DNA of 64,000 nt from Elysia chlorotica. Its lineage: Eukaryota; Mollusca; Gastropoda; Plakobranchidae. A program made the translations under genes and the position numbers. The stretch covers positions 477,900-541,899 of the forward strand of contig RQTK01000073.1 in the NCBI GenBank assembly GCA_003991915.1, in the 5' to 3' direction. The notes under the pieces were generated by a model that was not told the DNA's origin, searched no databases, and saw only the letters and a list, made by a program, of their open reading frames with translations. Below, piece after piece: positions 18,305 through 53,900 of the stretch; within the stretch, counting starts at the first letter, position 1; each line of letters begins with the position of its first letter.

Positions 18305-18628
18305 TTCAAAACAAAGATTTTCAACTCTAGAATAGAACCACATTGGCTATCTTCAAATGGAATCCTGCGCGTCGGTCGTAAAACAGCATCATCAAGATTT
18401 ACTGGTCTGAGAGTTTAAAATTAATTATAATTTTATAATTTATGTCATACAGAGAGGGAGGGGGGGGGAGAGGAAGGGAACATTATGACATAAATTATAA
18501 AATTATAATTAATTTTAAACTCTCAGACCAGTAAATCTTGATGATGCTGTTTTACGACCGACGCGCAGGATTCCATTTGAAGATAGCCAATGTGGTTCTA
18601 TTCTAGAGTTGAAAATCTTTGTTTTGAA
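18305..18628. repeat. Perfect 145-bp inverted repeat with 34-bp purine-rich loop
   Basis: The arms 18305-18449 and 18484-18628 are exact reverse complements by eye. The loop (18450-18483) is GA/GGG-rich. The right arm ends exactly where a SINE segment begins. It could be a foldback element or very recent inverted duplication, or an assembly artefact. Confidence 0.9.
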
Positions 18629-18846
18629 CGGTGTCAGTACGCCTATAATGTGACTGGCTGAGACAGTCATGGCATCCCTGCCCTGTCTCATGCGTGGCAG
18701 CACATAAAATTGTCAGATGTAAGTCTTGGGGCCAGTCGCCATATTGGACTCCCTAGAGACATTGATCAAATCATGTGCTTCAAGGGGTAAAATCTGTCCA
18801 TCATTAGCAGCAATAGTAGCGTAGCTGTCTAGATATAATATATACT
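18629..18846 (+). repeat. Chimeric SINE segment, plus strand
   Basis: SINE body from CGGTGTCAGTA through TGGCAGCACATAAAATTGTCAG, then at about 18735 it switches to sequence not found in other SINE copies (18744-18843), which is repeated almost exactly in reverse at 27000-27110. A (GA)n tract follows. Confidence 0.8.

Positions 18847-18914
<68 letters not shown>
18847..18914 (+). repeat. (GA)n microsatellite
   Basis: About 68 bp of pure GA dinucleotides joined to the chimeric SINE segment. The partner copy at 26957-26988 has the matching (TC)n at the same relative place. Confidence 0.97.
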
Positions 18915-18916
<2 letters not shown>

Positions 18917-19035
18917 CCAACCAGTTACAGGGGACTAACATCGAAAAAACAAAACAAAACAAAACAAAAAAATTGCGGACCTCCTGAACTGAAGACAAAT
19001 GCTCTACCACATGAGCTAATTCGCCCTCCGATCAA
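18915..19035 (-). repeat. tRNA-headed SINE, minus strand
   Basis: On the minus strand it reads GGGCGAATTAGCTCATGTGG TAGAGC, a tRNA A-box and D-arm, through an anticodon-arm-like CTTCAG and GGAGGTCCGC, then a (TTTTG)n stretch and CTGGTTGGGTT, the SINE's body junction. The B-box is degraded, so it is not a functional tRNA. Confidence 0.6.
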
Positions 19036-19145
19036 GTGCGGTGTAATTGGAAGTAATGACAGATTAATGAAGGTGCTGAATTTGATATTAGATCTAGAAT
19101 CTAGGTCTATAAAACCCTTTTCATTAGTTAAGCCTAGATTGTAAA

Positions 19146-19240
19146 TCTAGAAAGATTGCTCAAGTAAATCAAGATTTTAGATTTAGATAGATTGCTCAAG
19201 TAACCTAGATTCTAGATCTAGATAGACTGCTGAAGTACAG
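19146..19240 (+). repeat. Short tandem repeat rich in CTAGA
   Basis: AGATTGCTCAAGTAA occurs at about 19154 and 19190, and AGACTGCTGAAGTAC at about 19224, each followed by TCTAGA-rich sequence; period roughly 36 bp. Confidence 0.7.
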
Positions 19241-20069
19241 CGGTAGAGGCAGCAATGCCGTTAGAACATTCGGTAGTCAATGACGCTTTGACTAACCAAG
19301 CCTACATTTAGTTATTATAAAAGACGATCCGGAAATCTAAAGGTGAACTATTTTTATTTTTAATTATGATAAATTTATGAAAAAATAAATCAATAAAAAA
19401 GGACCAGGTAAACAAAGTATTAAATACTAAATTTTAGTTAGATGTAGCTTCAGTGAAAATTTCATAATTATAGTCCTAAGATGAGCTGTCTTCGAGCCTT
19501 TTCAGAAGAATCCCTCGATTCTACTAAAATATATATATAAATCATCCTTTTTCTCTCGCTATGTGTATATGTTTGCCTATGTCTTCTGTCCACACTCGTT
19601 ATCTCACTTATAAATGTAAATATTATTATCAAGTAATTAAGATACATTAGCAATTAAAATATTTCATGAACAGAGATATAACTTTGCAACGAGTCGGTTA
19701 AAACTGGTCTTTTTCGTATCTACATTGATTTAAAATACTTCAATTTCTTTCAAAACTTATATTAAAATAAGAATTTTTATGGTTTTGCTGCAACACATGA
19801 TTAGATTGTGCGAGCAGTGTTAATAATAGACATTCTCGAGCTCTAAAAATTACGAATGAAAGTCACGTTACCATCTTGGTCACTCTTCAACCACGAGATT
19901 CTCAAATTTCATTTTTCTCGATACAGCAATTTGAGAAACCCAAGGCGCGAGATTAATTTTTTTTTTATTATGCTCGGAAATTATCGTAACGGGCGGCGAG
20001 ACGAGCCGAGAGATGGCGGAGGCTGCCGATCGCAAAGAGGCGTCTCCGTGTGGACACGAGACAATTGTA

Positions 20070-20084
20070 ATGACGCGCAGTCAT
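20070..20084. promoter_or_regulatory. CRE/AP-1-like inverted repeat upstream of the TATA box
   Basis: ATGACGCGCAGTCAT has perfect 5-bp arms (ATGAC/GTCAT) around GCGCA, 33 bp upstream of the TATA box in a CpG-rich block. The half-sites resemble those of bZIP factors such as CREB, which often drive neuroendocrine genes. Function is inferred from position. Confidence 0.35.
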
Positions 20085-20116
20085 TGTTTTTAGCGGTTGC
20101 TGCGTTTCCACGCGCG

Positions 20117-20124
20117 TATATAAA
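20117..20124 (+). promoter_or_regulatory. TATA box of the prohormone-like gene
   Basis: TATATAAA inside a GC-rich island (about 19985-20140) that stands out from AT-rich surroundings. A start near 20148 would give a short untranslated first exon ending at about 20187 (GTAG|GTAATA), followed by the signal-peptide exon at 21254. Confidence 0.6.
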
Positions 20125-20147
20125 TGCGCGTTGTACAAACCTTAGGC

Positions 20148-44189
<24,042 letters not shown>

Positions 44190-44662
44190 AATGAAGATGA
44201 TCAAGGACAAACATTAAAAAGCAACTTTAGTTTATAACACACACACGCTGCCTTCTGTTTTTCTGTCAGTGTTGAGGAAAAAGCTCGCCTCTATGAAGTT
44301 AACTTACTATACTTTTGGTTTTCATTTCTTTGCTTCACATGTCTCCAAATTTTAAGTACCCTCTATTTTTTATCTAAATATAATTGATTTTTATTGCATT
44401 AATCAGTGTGATATCCTGAAATGTATAAGTGAAGAAACATGGCCTGAAAATTTAAGAAATTCTCCATGTGAAGTATTAGTTTGTCAGAAAAAACAACGTG
44501 TTATTTAGACAAATTTTATCCTGTTACGTTCGGAAACCTGTTTAGCTGCAGAGGTTGATAAGGAGGTAAAAATGAATTGCAGAAACGAGGGTAAACCTAA
44601 CAGTTAAGCAAAAAAGCAAAACAAAATCTTGATCCCCCCCCCCCTCTTTCCACTATACATCT

Positions 44663-44835
44663 ACGGGCTATATTGTGGACGGGCTCTAAGAAAAACGTCT
44701 CACAATTGTATGTTCTGCCAGACCCTAGACAGGGCAGGGAGGCCTGATCTTGTCTTAGCCGACCAAATTACACCGATCCAATCAGAAGTTGACGATACCG
44801 GACGTATCAATTTGAACCGTTTGCACCGCAAACCT
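44663..44835 (-). repeat. SINE copy, degenerate, minus strand
   Basis: GGGCTATATTGTGGACGGGC, GACAGGGCAGGGAGGCCTGA and ATTACACCGATCCAATCAG. It lies in the probable 3' UTR of the prohormone-like gene. Confidence 0.75.
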
Positions 44836-45062
44836 CCATATTCGCAGACTAAACCTCTACTGCTTGAGTCAGTTCGCCCCCACCCCTTATGCTGTGCTGC
44901 TATCACAGTACAGCATTCAAGTTATTCCTACACATAATGTTTTACTGAGAACTAAGAACTTAAATTTTCCTGGCTTATATCACCCTAACGTTTCAACTTG
45001 ACTATTCCGTTTTCATAGCTGCTCTAGACGTAATCTCATCAGATAGTGTGATAGATTCCTGC

Positions 45063-45068
45063 TTTATT
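45063..45068 (-). promoter_or_regulatory. Minus-strand polyadenylation hexamer candidate
   Basis: TTTATT on the plus strand (AATAAA on the minus), 6 bp from the plus-strand AATAAA at 45075. The alternatives at 45307 and 45417 are equally possible for the NPF-protein gene. Confidence 0.3.
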
Positions 45069-45074
45069 ACACCA

Positions 45075-45080
45075 AATAAA
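45075..45080 (+). promoter_or_regulatory. Polyadenylation hexamer candidate for the prohormone-like gene
   Basis: AATAAA about 890 bp after the stop codon. A nearer ATTAAA (44213) is only 24 bp beyond the stop. TTTATT for the opposite strand lies at 45063-45068, so one site could serve both converging genes. Confidence 0.35.
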
Positions 45081-45289
45081 CTTTCCTGATAATTTTTGTC
45101 CCCTGAATCTGCTATATAATTATCTCTTCTTCTGATTTGTTGGATAAAGGTTTATAATAGCTCTAGAATAAATACATGCAAACATCTTCCATCAACCTAG
45201 ACAAAGTAAAAAAAAAAAATAATATGAAGCACACACTAACAAGAAACAGCAAGCTCATAAAGATAAAGAAATACAAAAATTGAAATCAT

Positions 45290-48200
45290 TTTCTCATAAA
45301 TGATTTTTTATTGGTTCATTTTCCATGCATCAGCATCAATGATGAAATAGATTGGTGGTGCTATACTTCAGCAACACAAAACGGACAAGATAGAATGTAA
45401 AAAAAAATATGTAACCTTTATTTCATTATAGTCCATGCTACTTTTTTTTTTCTTTTTAAAGGCTTATAAATATTGATTTTGAAATTAAGCAGAAAAATAC
45501 AATTTATAGAGGGACACATACTTCTTTTTTTTTTTTTTTAAACTCATTGACTTCTTTACAAAAGTTTCACTAGATTATTTAGAAACATGCATTGTCTACA
45601 GAACCGTGTAACATTTGCTAATTATTTCTGCATCACATCTTACAAATCAATGTTAAGTGTGTACTTATGTGAGTATAAAATCTACAATGCTAAAATGCTT
45701 ATTTCCACCAAATTGGTTATTGAACACCAAAGGATTTACTTTATTGCTTTTCAGAAAATATTTTTACAAACAATTAAAAGTATAGCAAAAGTTTACAGAC
45801 AGTATGCAATTTAAGATGGTTCTATAAATAGTAGAAAGGAAAAAATCAATTAACTGGTTAACTCAGCAATTAAATTGATGTTTAGACTAATTTTAAAAAA
45901 GCAGAGCGGCTCAGCCGTGTTAGTCTGATAACTTCCAATACTTTAAATGCAAACATTTTTTTTTAATCTATGAAAAGACCAGGTTAAAAAAATGTACTAA
46001 ATGTTTAATAAAGACCTTTACAAATGAAGTTTTTACAAAGTACTGACAGTATTATATAATTTTAGCACTTAGCCATAATGTAAAATCAGAACAAAAAAAA
46101 TAGTTTAAAAAAAAAGGAGCAGAAACAGCCATTGGAACACATTTTTTAAAAAGGTGCTTGATTGTTTAGGTTGAAAAAGAGAACAGTTGTTTAAAAAAGG
46201 TTTCAATATCAAGCCATCATGTATGAAAAATACCTATGATCGCTAGAAATATTTTACACTGCAAGAACCATGAATAGACTTAATGATCCAAGATAAAATA
46301 CATATTTAGTAGAAATAATGTTCATAATTGTGTGTATATGTATAAACATGTCATAAGTTAAGTCAAATACTTATTTCATGACAGAAAACATCAGTTAAAT
46401 AAGCTCAACCAAGACATAACAGAGTCAAAACTACGCTGACTATCTCTATGACAAACCATCATCTTTTCACTTTAAATATATTTGCCCAATTAGTGCTATT
46501 GTGTAATTTCAATTTTAATTTAGAACAGAATCCTCAGAAATTTCTACGATGATACAAAATTGTGCGAGTCACACCACATAAATTTGAATCCAGAACATGT
46601 GAACCCACATGTAATAAAAGTTGTTAAAACTTGAATTTCCGAATTTCAGAGACTGAAATGGAGCATACCTCAAACACCATGTCCAAAAGGGTGTTGAAAA
46701 TTGAGGTGCAGTTTGCATAAAATTAATCAGTTAGAATATTGAAAAATAGCTTCTTTTGTGACAATGAATTCAAATGTCTTTTAGTTTCTCTACTCTTACT
46801 TTCAGAAACCTTCATTAAAGTTTGACGATGGAAAATAAATTTGACTTAGTATTGTTAAATGGGTATTTCAAGGGTTTGATGCAACAATAACAAGGCAATC
46901 TCTTTTGTGATTATTGAAAACAGTAAGTTGTTTGAGATTGATTAACAGTTGGAGGAGACATTTGCTTTAAAAACCAATACAAGGTTAAACTTCCTATTTT
47001 TACCTTTTTTATTTACCCAGGATAAAGAGTAATTGTCATTATTCGGTTCCTCTTCTAGATTCTTCACATAATGTTAGAAGATATGGTTTTGACTAATGAA
47101 ATCACTATATAAAAAAAAAAGAATGACATTTTATAGTCGAAAACAAAAAATTATTAAATGTAAATTGCCTGGATTACACGAAATAAATCACATAAATCTT
47201 AACTAGGAAAAAACACCAGCTGCACAAACAGTAAAATTTCATATTAAGAGTAGCAAGATATGTTAGAGATATAAAATAGCATCATGTTTTAGATAATGTA
47301 CTGCCCAAAATAACAAACTTGTATATAAGACGATATCATTTGTATTCTACACAAGAAGCTTCCGAATACAATAGAGTGTTAAAATACAACCTGTGCTGTT
47401 TTCACAAAGGCAAGATATATAAACAGTTTCTTGCAAGATAAAACATTGAAACATAAAGTTAAATGATTGATGACTACAAGATGGAACTAACACTTTGTTG
47501 TAACTCACTCATCAAAACTCTTACTAGAGTTGTATTAAACCAATGAGATCCATAATGACAAAGGGGGAGGGGGGGGTCCAGTAAAAAAAAGGTCAATAAA
47601 ATGGTCTTAACTTTTATGCTCATGAAAATGTAACACTAACAATTTCAGCTTGCTTCTAAATATGCTAGCAAACCAGACATTGCTTGGCAACCCAATGACA
47701 AGGTGTTTCTTTGCTATACAAAATCATTTTTTCTTCTTCCCTAGAATCATCAAAGAGCTGACAAAAGCATTTTTTGGGGAGACAAAAAGAAATCAAAACA
47801 TTATAAGGCCACTTGTATATAAACATATCAGGTGTGGAATGTGTGTATGGACTTAGACAAATGAAATACAGAAATAAAAGTGCTGCACAAAATAGAAATT
47901 TTTATTAGAAAAATGTGTTGCTTTGCCTTACAATCATGCTGTCATGATGTAAGTTAAACAAAGAAGTACTGAAAATAAAGAGCTCTGGTTATACTAAAAT
48001 TGATATGCTACACTTAGCCACAGTATGCAGATATGTAAATCTCATGCATGATTAGAGTGGTGATAGACAAAAAAAATACCACTTACATTCTACAATTTCA
48101 ATTTCAGGTATTTTGTAAAAAGAATTAATATGCAACAGAGTTATTAATATTTCCACTTGCTTTTGTGCTTCAACGTTTCAAGTGTAAAATTTTGTAAACA

Positions 48201-50729
48201 TTTTAAAATATATTCCATCTTGGGCAAAAATCAAGTGCATGGCAATCCACAACCACTTCAAGGAATGTTTTAGTTTTGCATAAGGCAAAGAAAGCACTAA
48301 CATCAAACTGCACTCAGGTTTGTTAGAAAACTGAACAAGTTTGTCCAGAAAAACCTTAAGTTTCTTTCATATGGCAGATGAGAAATTCAGGTGTCAGTTT
48401 TACAGCAATCATATGTGTGCAGGGACAAATTCCAAAAATAATCCATATAATATATAAAAAAAATATAAAACAAAACAAAATACAAACAATATGCATCAAA
48501 TACATCCAAATAATTCATAAGTAAAACAAGGCTCAAGTTTTTGTCTTCACCAGTAAAGATAAGACCTTAAGTTAAGTTAACATAGCTGAGAAAAGCCTAG
48601 TGCAAAGGCTTTATTATTACAGAAACTGTGTATTTCTGTCATTGCAAAGCCTCTGAAATGTTAGTGTAAGTTTCAAGGAAATGAAGCAAGTCAACTTAGA
48701 TACTGCATTACAATCACTGGCCTTGGTTGCTTTTTTTTTCATCTTATAAACTTGCAGGAGCAGGACCTGCTGAATAAGGTAAAGTTACAAATATGTCAGA
48801 AACACTTATATAATTTACTGATCTAACTGTACAATTAAAAGAAAAAGTTTAATGATGGACCAGTTTACAATGAATAAAGACAAAGTTGAGGGGTAAAAAG
48901 TATAAAACTTTGTATAATCAATAAATGCATGATGATCTATACCAAATATTAGAAGAAAGTCATAACAATAGACTTGGAAATGTACAATGTTTTCATCTAT
49001 ATACAACACCATAAGTTTCCATTCTGATGCACTTAACTGTAATCTTGTCGAGGCACAGACTTCACATATTACTTTTCAGCAGAATCACAGCATCCAAAAA
49101 ATGTTTGTGCAAGCAGGCAATTTAGAGAATGTATAGCTTGTATTCCACACGTTTCATGGCACCTATTAACAAAAACTAGGTGTATCTTGTTGAGAAATTG
49201 TTGCTTTTTCAAACAGATCAAGGAGTGACAACTGCCACAAATAGTTGCAACCTCAAAACATCTAATACATATATAGACCTTCAAGAGCTGTTTCTATTTT
49301 TTAACGCTGGACAGAAGAAAAATATGTTCTTCCCCAGTTTTATTATAATTGTGCAAGGCATCTATTTTCTGCTCAAACAACAATAAATTTTAAAAAGTTT
49401 ATACATGATCAAAATTATTTATGTGTCTAGCTTAGACACACCATACACTTGTAGCGAAAGATTTCTCATGAAACTAGGGCAAATTAAAAAAAAACAAAAA
49501 AACAAACAAACAAGACACTACAAAAAAAAAAAAAAGGGCAAGGTAACATGTTGATCGCACAACCAGTTTTTCATTCTGGTATCAAACCTTTAAAACCAAG
49601 CATAAATAATACGTCATGGAAGAGCAGCACATTTTGAGTTAGATTATTGCCTGGCAACACTAAAAATATATAACTCAAGTATAAACTTTACAAATTGATT
49701 TAATTGTCTGTATATCTTATGTAAATATTCTAGAATAAATAATTATCAATTTAAATCACTGTGAGTAACAGAATCAAATTAAATTTCTCAGACATTACCC
49801 TTTGAAACAAATTTATAAGAGTATTTAAAGAGAGTAACAAGAAACAAGAGAGAAAAAAGGTCCTGTATTCATAGGAGACATATTTTAGTCTTAAAAGATA
49901 TATGAAAGGCTCAAAAGCTTATAGGGACTTTTTTTTGAGAATTTTGTCTTCTAGTTCTAATTTTAACTTTTGAAAGCATTTATGTCAGATTCACTTACAG
50001 TGGTGACAACAGAGGTGTAAATCTCTAACGGTTCAAGATTATGATTCTTACTTAACCAATTTAGAATCTCTTTGTTCAATTTTCAACTAAACAAAAAATT
50101 AATGAATTAAGAGGAAGTTTTGGTAGACTTTTTCAGAGGCTTCAGACTTAACACAAGTTGAACTCCCAATCTAAGATAAAAGCAAAAGCCCTTGATTACT
50201 TCCCTTCATTTGAAAACATGCTAATAAAAACTAAGGGATGGACACATTTTTTGTTTCCTTTTCAGCACCATTAATAACTTCTTAAAGTCTTAAAAGTTGT
50301 ATTTCCACTACATCCTTTTCTAATAAATAATAAAACCACCAAAACAAACAACATGTATGACAAGCTTTTGTGTTAAAGAAAAATAACAGTAAATAGCTAA
50401 AACTGAGGTCTCTTTCATAGCCTAAGGGACCACAAGATGATCCACCTGTCTTAGGCTGGGCAAGCCTCTTTAAAAAATAATTTCTAGCTTTAATGGCAAG
50501 ATTCCTTTCATTCACTTCTTTTTAAAACCAAACTCTTAGATGATTATCAATTCAACTAAAAGTTCTTAACCTCAAACACTAAAGCAAGAAAGAAACAACA
50601 TTGCAGTACTACTACTTTGTAAGCTGATACCTGGTATAGTAATAGTTCTTATTCATATTCAACCAATTAGCAATGAATAAGATTTCAAAGAGATAACACT
50701 TTCCACAAGCTATAAGAGAAGAAATTCCT
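45290..50729 (-). other. Probable long 3' UTR of the NPF-protein gene
   Basis: About 5.4 kb with no coding signal, no SINE, MITE or long microsatellite, unlike the rest of the window; this suggests selection or transcription constraint. TTTATT (AATAAA on the minus strand) occurs at 45417-45422, 45307-45312 and 45063-45068 as possible ends. It could instead include further small exons; none was seen. Confidence 0.5.
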
Positions 50730-50948
50730 TCACAACTCTGTGGTGAGGGTGACCTTGCGCTCCACTTTCTTCTGGTCGCTGACCATCCAGGGTGAAATGT
50801 TGCTGCTGCTCGTGTTGTGCGCAGCGCTGTTGTTGCTGTTATTTTGGTGGCTCTGCTTGCGGGACCGGTCGATGGTGATGACTTGAGTGGTGGTCTTGGC
50901 CGAGGACATCTTGCGAGTCACAGGTTCTGTTCGTGTGAAGGAAGTCTC
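50730..50948 (-). CDS. NPF-protein terminal coding exon
   Basis: The acceptor CCACTACAG follows a long pyrimidine-rich tract on the minus strand (about 51060-50950). It encodes ETSFTRTEPVTRKMSSAKTT, a Gln/Asn/Ser stretch, SSSNISPWMVSDQKKVERKV and TLTTEL, then TGA. The C-terminal T-E-L fits a class I PDZ ligand. Confidence 0.85.
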   Translation of the reverse strand, partial: ETSFTRTEPVTRKMSSAKTTTQVITIDRSRKQSHQNNSNNSAAHNTSSSNISPWMVSDQKKVERKVTLTTEL

Positions 50949-53900
50949 CTGTAGTGGGGGAGGAGAAGCACCAGGTGTGGTTCACAGCACAGAGCAGAAA
51001 CCAGGCAGGGGACACAAAGGGGGCAACGGGGGAAGGTGGGAAGGGGGGGGGAAAGGTGTAAAAAAAGGTCAGTCTTGATTCAATGACACATATCAAAAAA
51101 CAGTAGGAATCTATATATAACTGTTTTTAAAAAATAGATTTGAAATCTTATTTACAATTTATTGGGTTTTTACAACAAGGAATTTTGTTTTTGAATTTTT
51201 ATATTAACCTTTTCACATCACACGATTTTAGGGATATTCCTTGTGTGCACACTATTTTGAGGAATTTTTTAAAAATGGAAACGGTAAAAGCTTTGATATT
51301 TATTATTTTAAAATGGAAATTAATCATGGCTTCTGAAAGAGTTTCACTTTTTATTTTTATATTTATTTCTTTTTACTACCAACTAGAATCTCATTCATTG
51401 CAGAGGAAATAATAAAATTCCTGTCCACAATAACCGACTAGAGTCTCATTCATTACAGAGGAAATAATACAATTCCTGTCCACAATTTTTAGATTTCATC
51501 ATATTAATTTACAAAATATATAACAACTAAGTTATGTCTAGGATTTATAAGCATCTAAAATATCATATTTACTGTCTGAGCCACAACATGGTTGGGTTAT
51601 ATTCCTAAATAAAAAGGTTATCAGCTAATTTCACTAACACTATGATTGTATGAACTTTAAAAGATCAATAATCTCATACTATAGTCTCCTGTCTCTCATA
51701 ATAAAAAAAAAAACCCAGCCCTGTGAGCTCCAAAAGATAACAAGGTGACCAACCTTGAGCCATCACAACAAGCAAAGATGGTGCAGGAATAATAAAATAA
51801 TCATGATTGTTTCAAACTTAGTTGTCTCCTCTGATGATACTTTTTTTTAATAATCATGTTTTCTTTAATTGTATCCTGACCAATGAAAATACTGTATTGC
51901 CTTTTTATGTTCTGGTACATTGCAAAGCCTAAATAGGCACTGACAGGGCTAGAAATATGTCAAATAATAGGAAACAAATTTAAAAAATTGTTTTCAGAAC
52001 TTATGAGAGTGTTTTATGATGTTATTGCCTGCGCTAGTAAATAGGTTAGTAAATTTCTTGGTAAATGTCTATTGCTGTGGTCTATAAAGTTTTTAAGTAT
52101 TTTGTATCTTTTAGGTTTAAAGTTTTATGGAGTATGGGAAAAAATAAAGAAGAAAATACGTATAGGTGGTGTTCCATAACAAAAATTACATCAATCTAAA
52201 TTGAGCTCACATAGTGAAAGCTTAACGTTTGAATGAAAAAAAAAAATCCTTTATTTCAGCGAGGGCATTTTCTTCAAAAAGATTATAATCTCAAGGATTC
52301 CTCTTTAATATTACTTTAACCATTTTCTGTATTCTAGAATTTCAACTGAGATTTATAGCATTTATTCATAAACAAAAGACTCATATTTTGTGGTGCGCAT
52401 CGCAATAAAAATCTGCATTAAATGCAAAACTTCTGCTAAAGAGAATTGGGTTGTTCTTTAATCTACTATATGATAAAACATGTTTATTAAATGTTTTATT
52501 CCTGATGCATCTATTTTCCCCAAAAATTAATCGGGGAAAAAAAATACAAAAAACTAACAGGATTTAGTCCATAATTTTCGTTAAAAAAACCTTGCAATAT
52601 TGCATGCTAGTGAGACAACAACAAAAAAGTTCCATCCACCTTTGATATATGTCTAGGGTTAACATTCAAACAGTTTTAGAACCTCAAGCATTTCAAAACT
52701 ATAGGAGTATTAGATGTGCTGTTTCTATGTTTGCTATATACATGAGAAAACGGGTACGCGTATAACTTCTTTGATAGGAGCAGACCTGTTTTAGCTGTAC
52801 CACCAATAATATCTTATCACTATATCATTAAATTTGAAGTGTTCTGAGACTGTGCTTGCTTAGGGTGGGGCCTATTTAAAAAAGATGTTTTGTTGTTGTT
52901 GTTATTATTATTATTATTATTATTTTCATTTATCGTTGTTGTTGCTGTTATTGCTTTTGTCCCTCCGAAAATCATATGGCCTACCTTTTCTCAAAACTTT
53001 CCAAATGTCTATGTTTGTCAAAGATATTGCTCTAAACCTGTATTACTGAAATTCGAAGCCTACATCTCATGAAAAAACGTTTTAATCTAAATACATATAT
53101 TTATTTGTAAATATTTGAGAAAAACTGAAAACTGAATGGTCTATCAGAACAAATGGGCTGATGTCAATGGCTTCAACTTTGCATACATTTTTAAGAAAAA
53201 TACTACAACTTCTGGCAATTTAACTTTAAGCTAACTTAGATTTGTATTTTACTTTCTTTCTAAACTGTAAAAAACAAACATAAAACATGCACATCGGAGA
53301 TAATGGAAGCGAGGAAGATGAAACCATGCGTGACAAGAGCCAGAGATATTACATGATGAAAGAGCAGGGAGTATACTATCATGCGATCAAAGATTTTGTA
53401 CACAGCACCAGAAATACAACATGACAAGCCATCCATGCAATGCAATTGGAATGAAAGCCATGTCCAAACAGAAATCTGCAGCAACTAACGCTTTGACTAT
53501 AATTCATACTGGGTGCAACCACAATCAATATCCCCCTAGACAAATCTGGAGACTTGGTAAACAAAAATTATAAAAGGACAAAAGTTGATAATTAAATTTA
53601 TTGAAAATGTACAGTTAGTGAGTTATTTTCACCACTTCCACATTTGCAGGCAAAACAATCATTCTTGTATTGTTTTCATTTTCTGGGAGAAGAATATTTA
53701 TAGATTAATTTTATTTCATTTTATTAAATTGTTTTAGTATTTTCAGTAAAATAAGAACTGCTACTATACAAACACAATTTAAACTTTTTTTTTTAATTCT
53801 TTTGCATGTGACTGATAATAACTTCATATCTCAAATGTTAATTACATAAACATAGCACATGCAAAATGTAACAGCTTTATGGAGGTTAGAAGCAACAGAA

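Noticed and set aside
52890..53072. Plus-strand hydrophobic ORF starting in poly-Leu
   Set aside because: It begins in a (TTA)n tract inside an intron of the minus-strand gene; no splice or start support.
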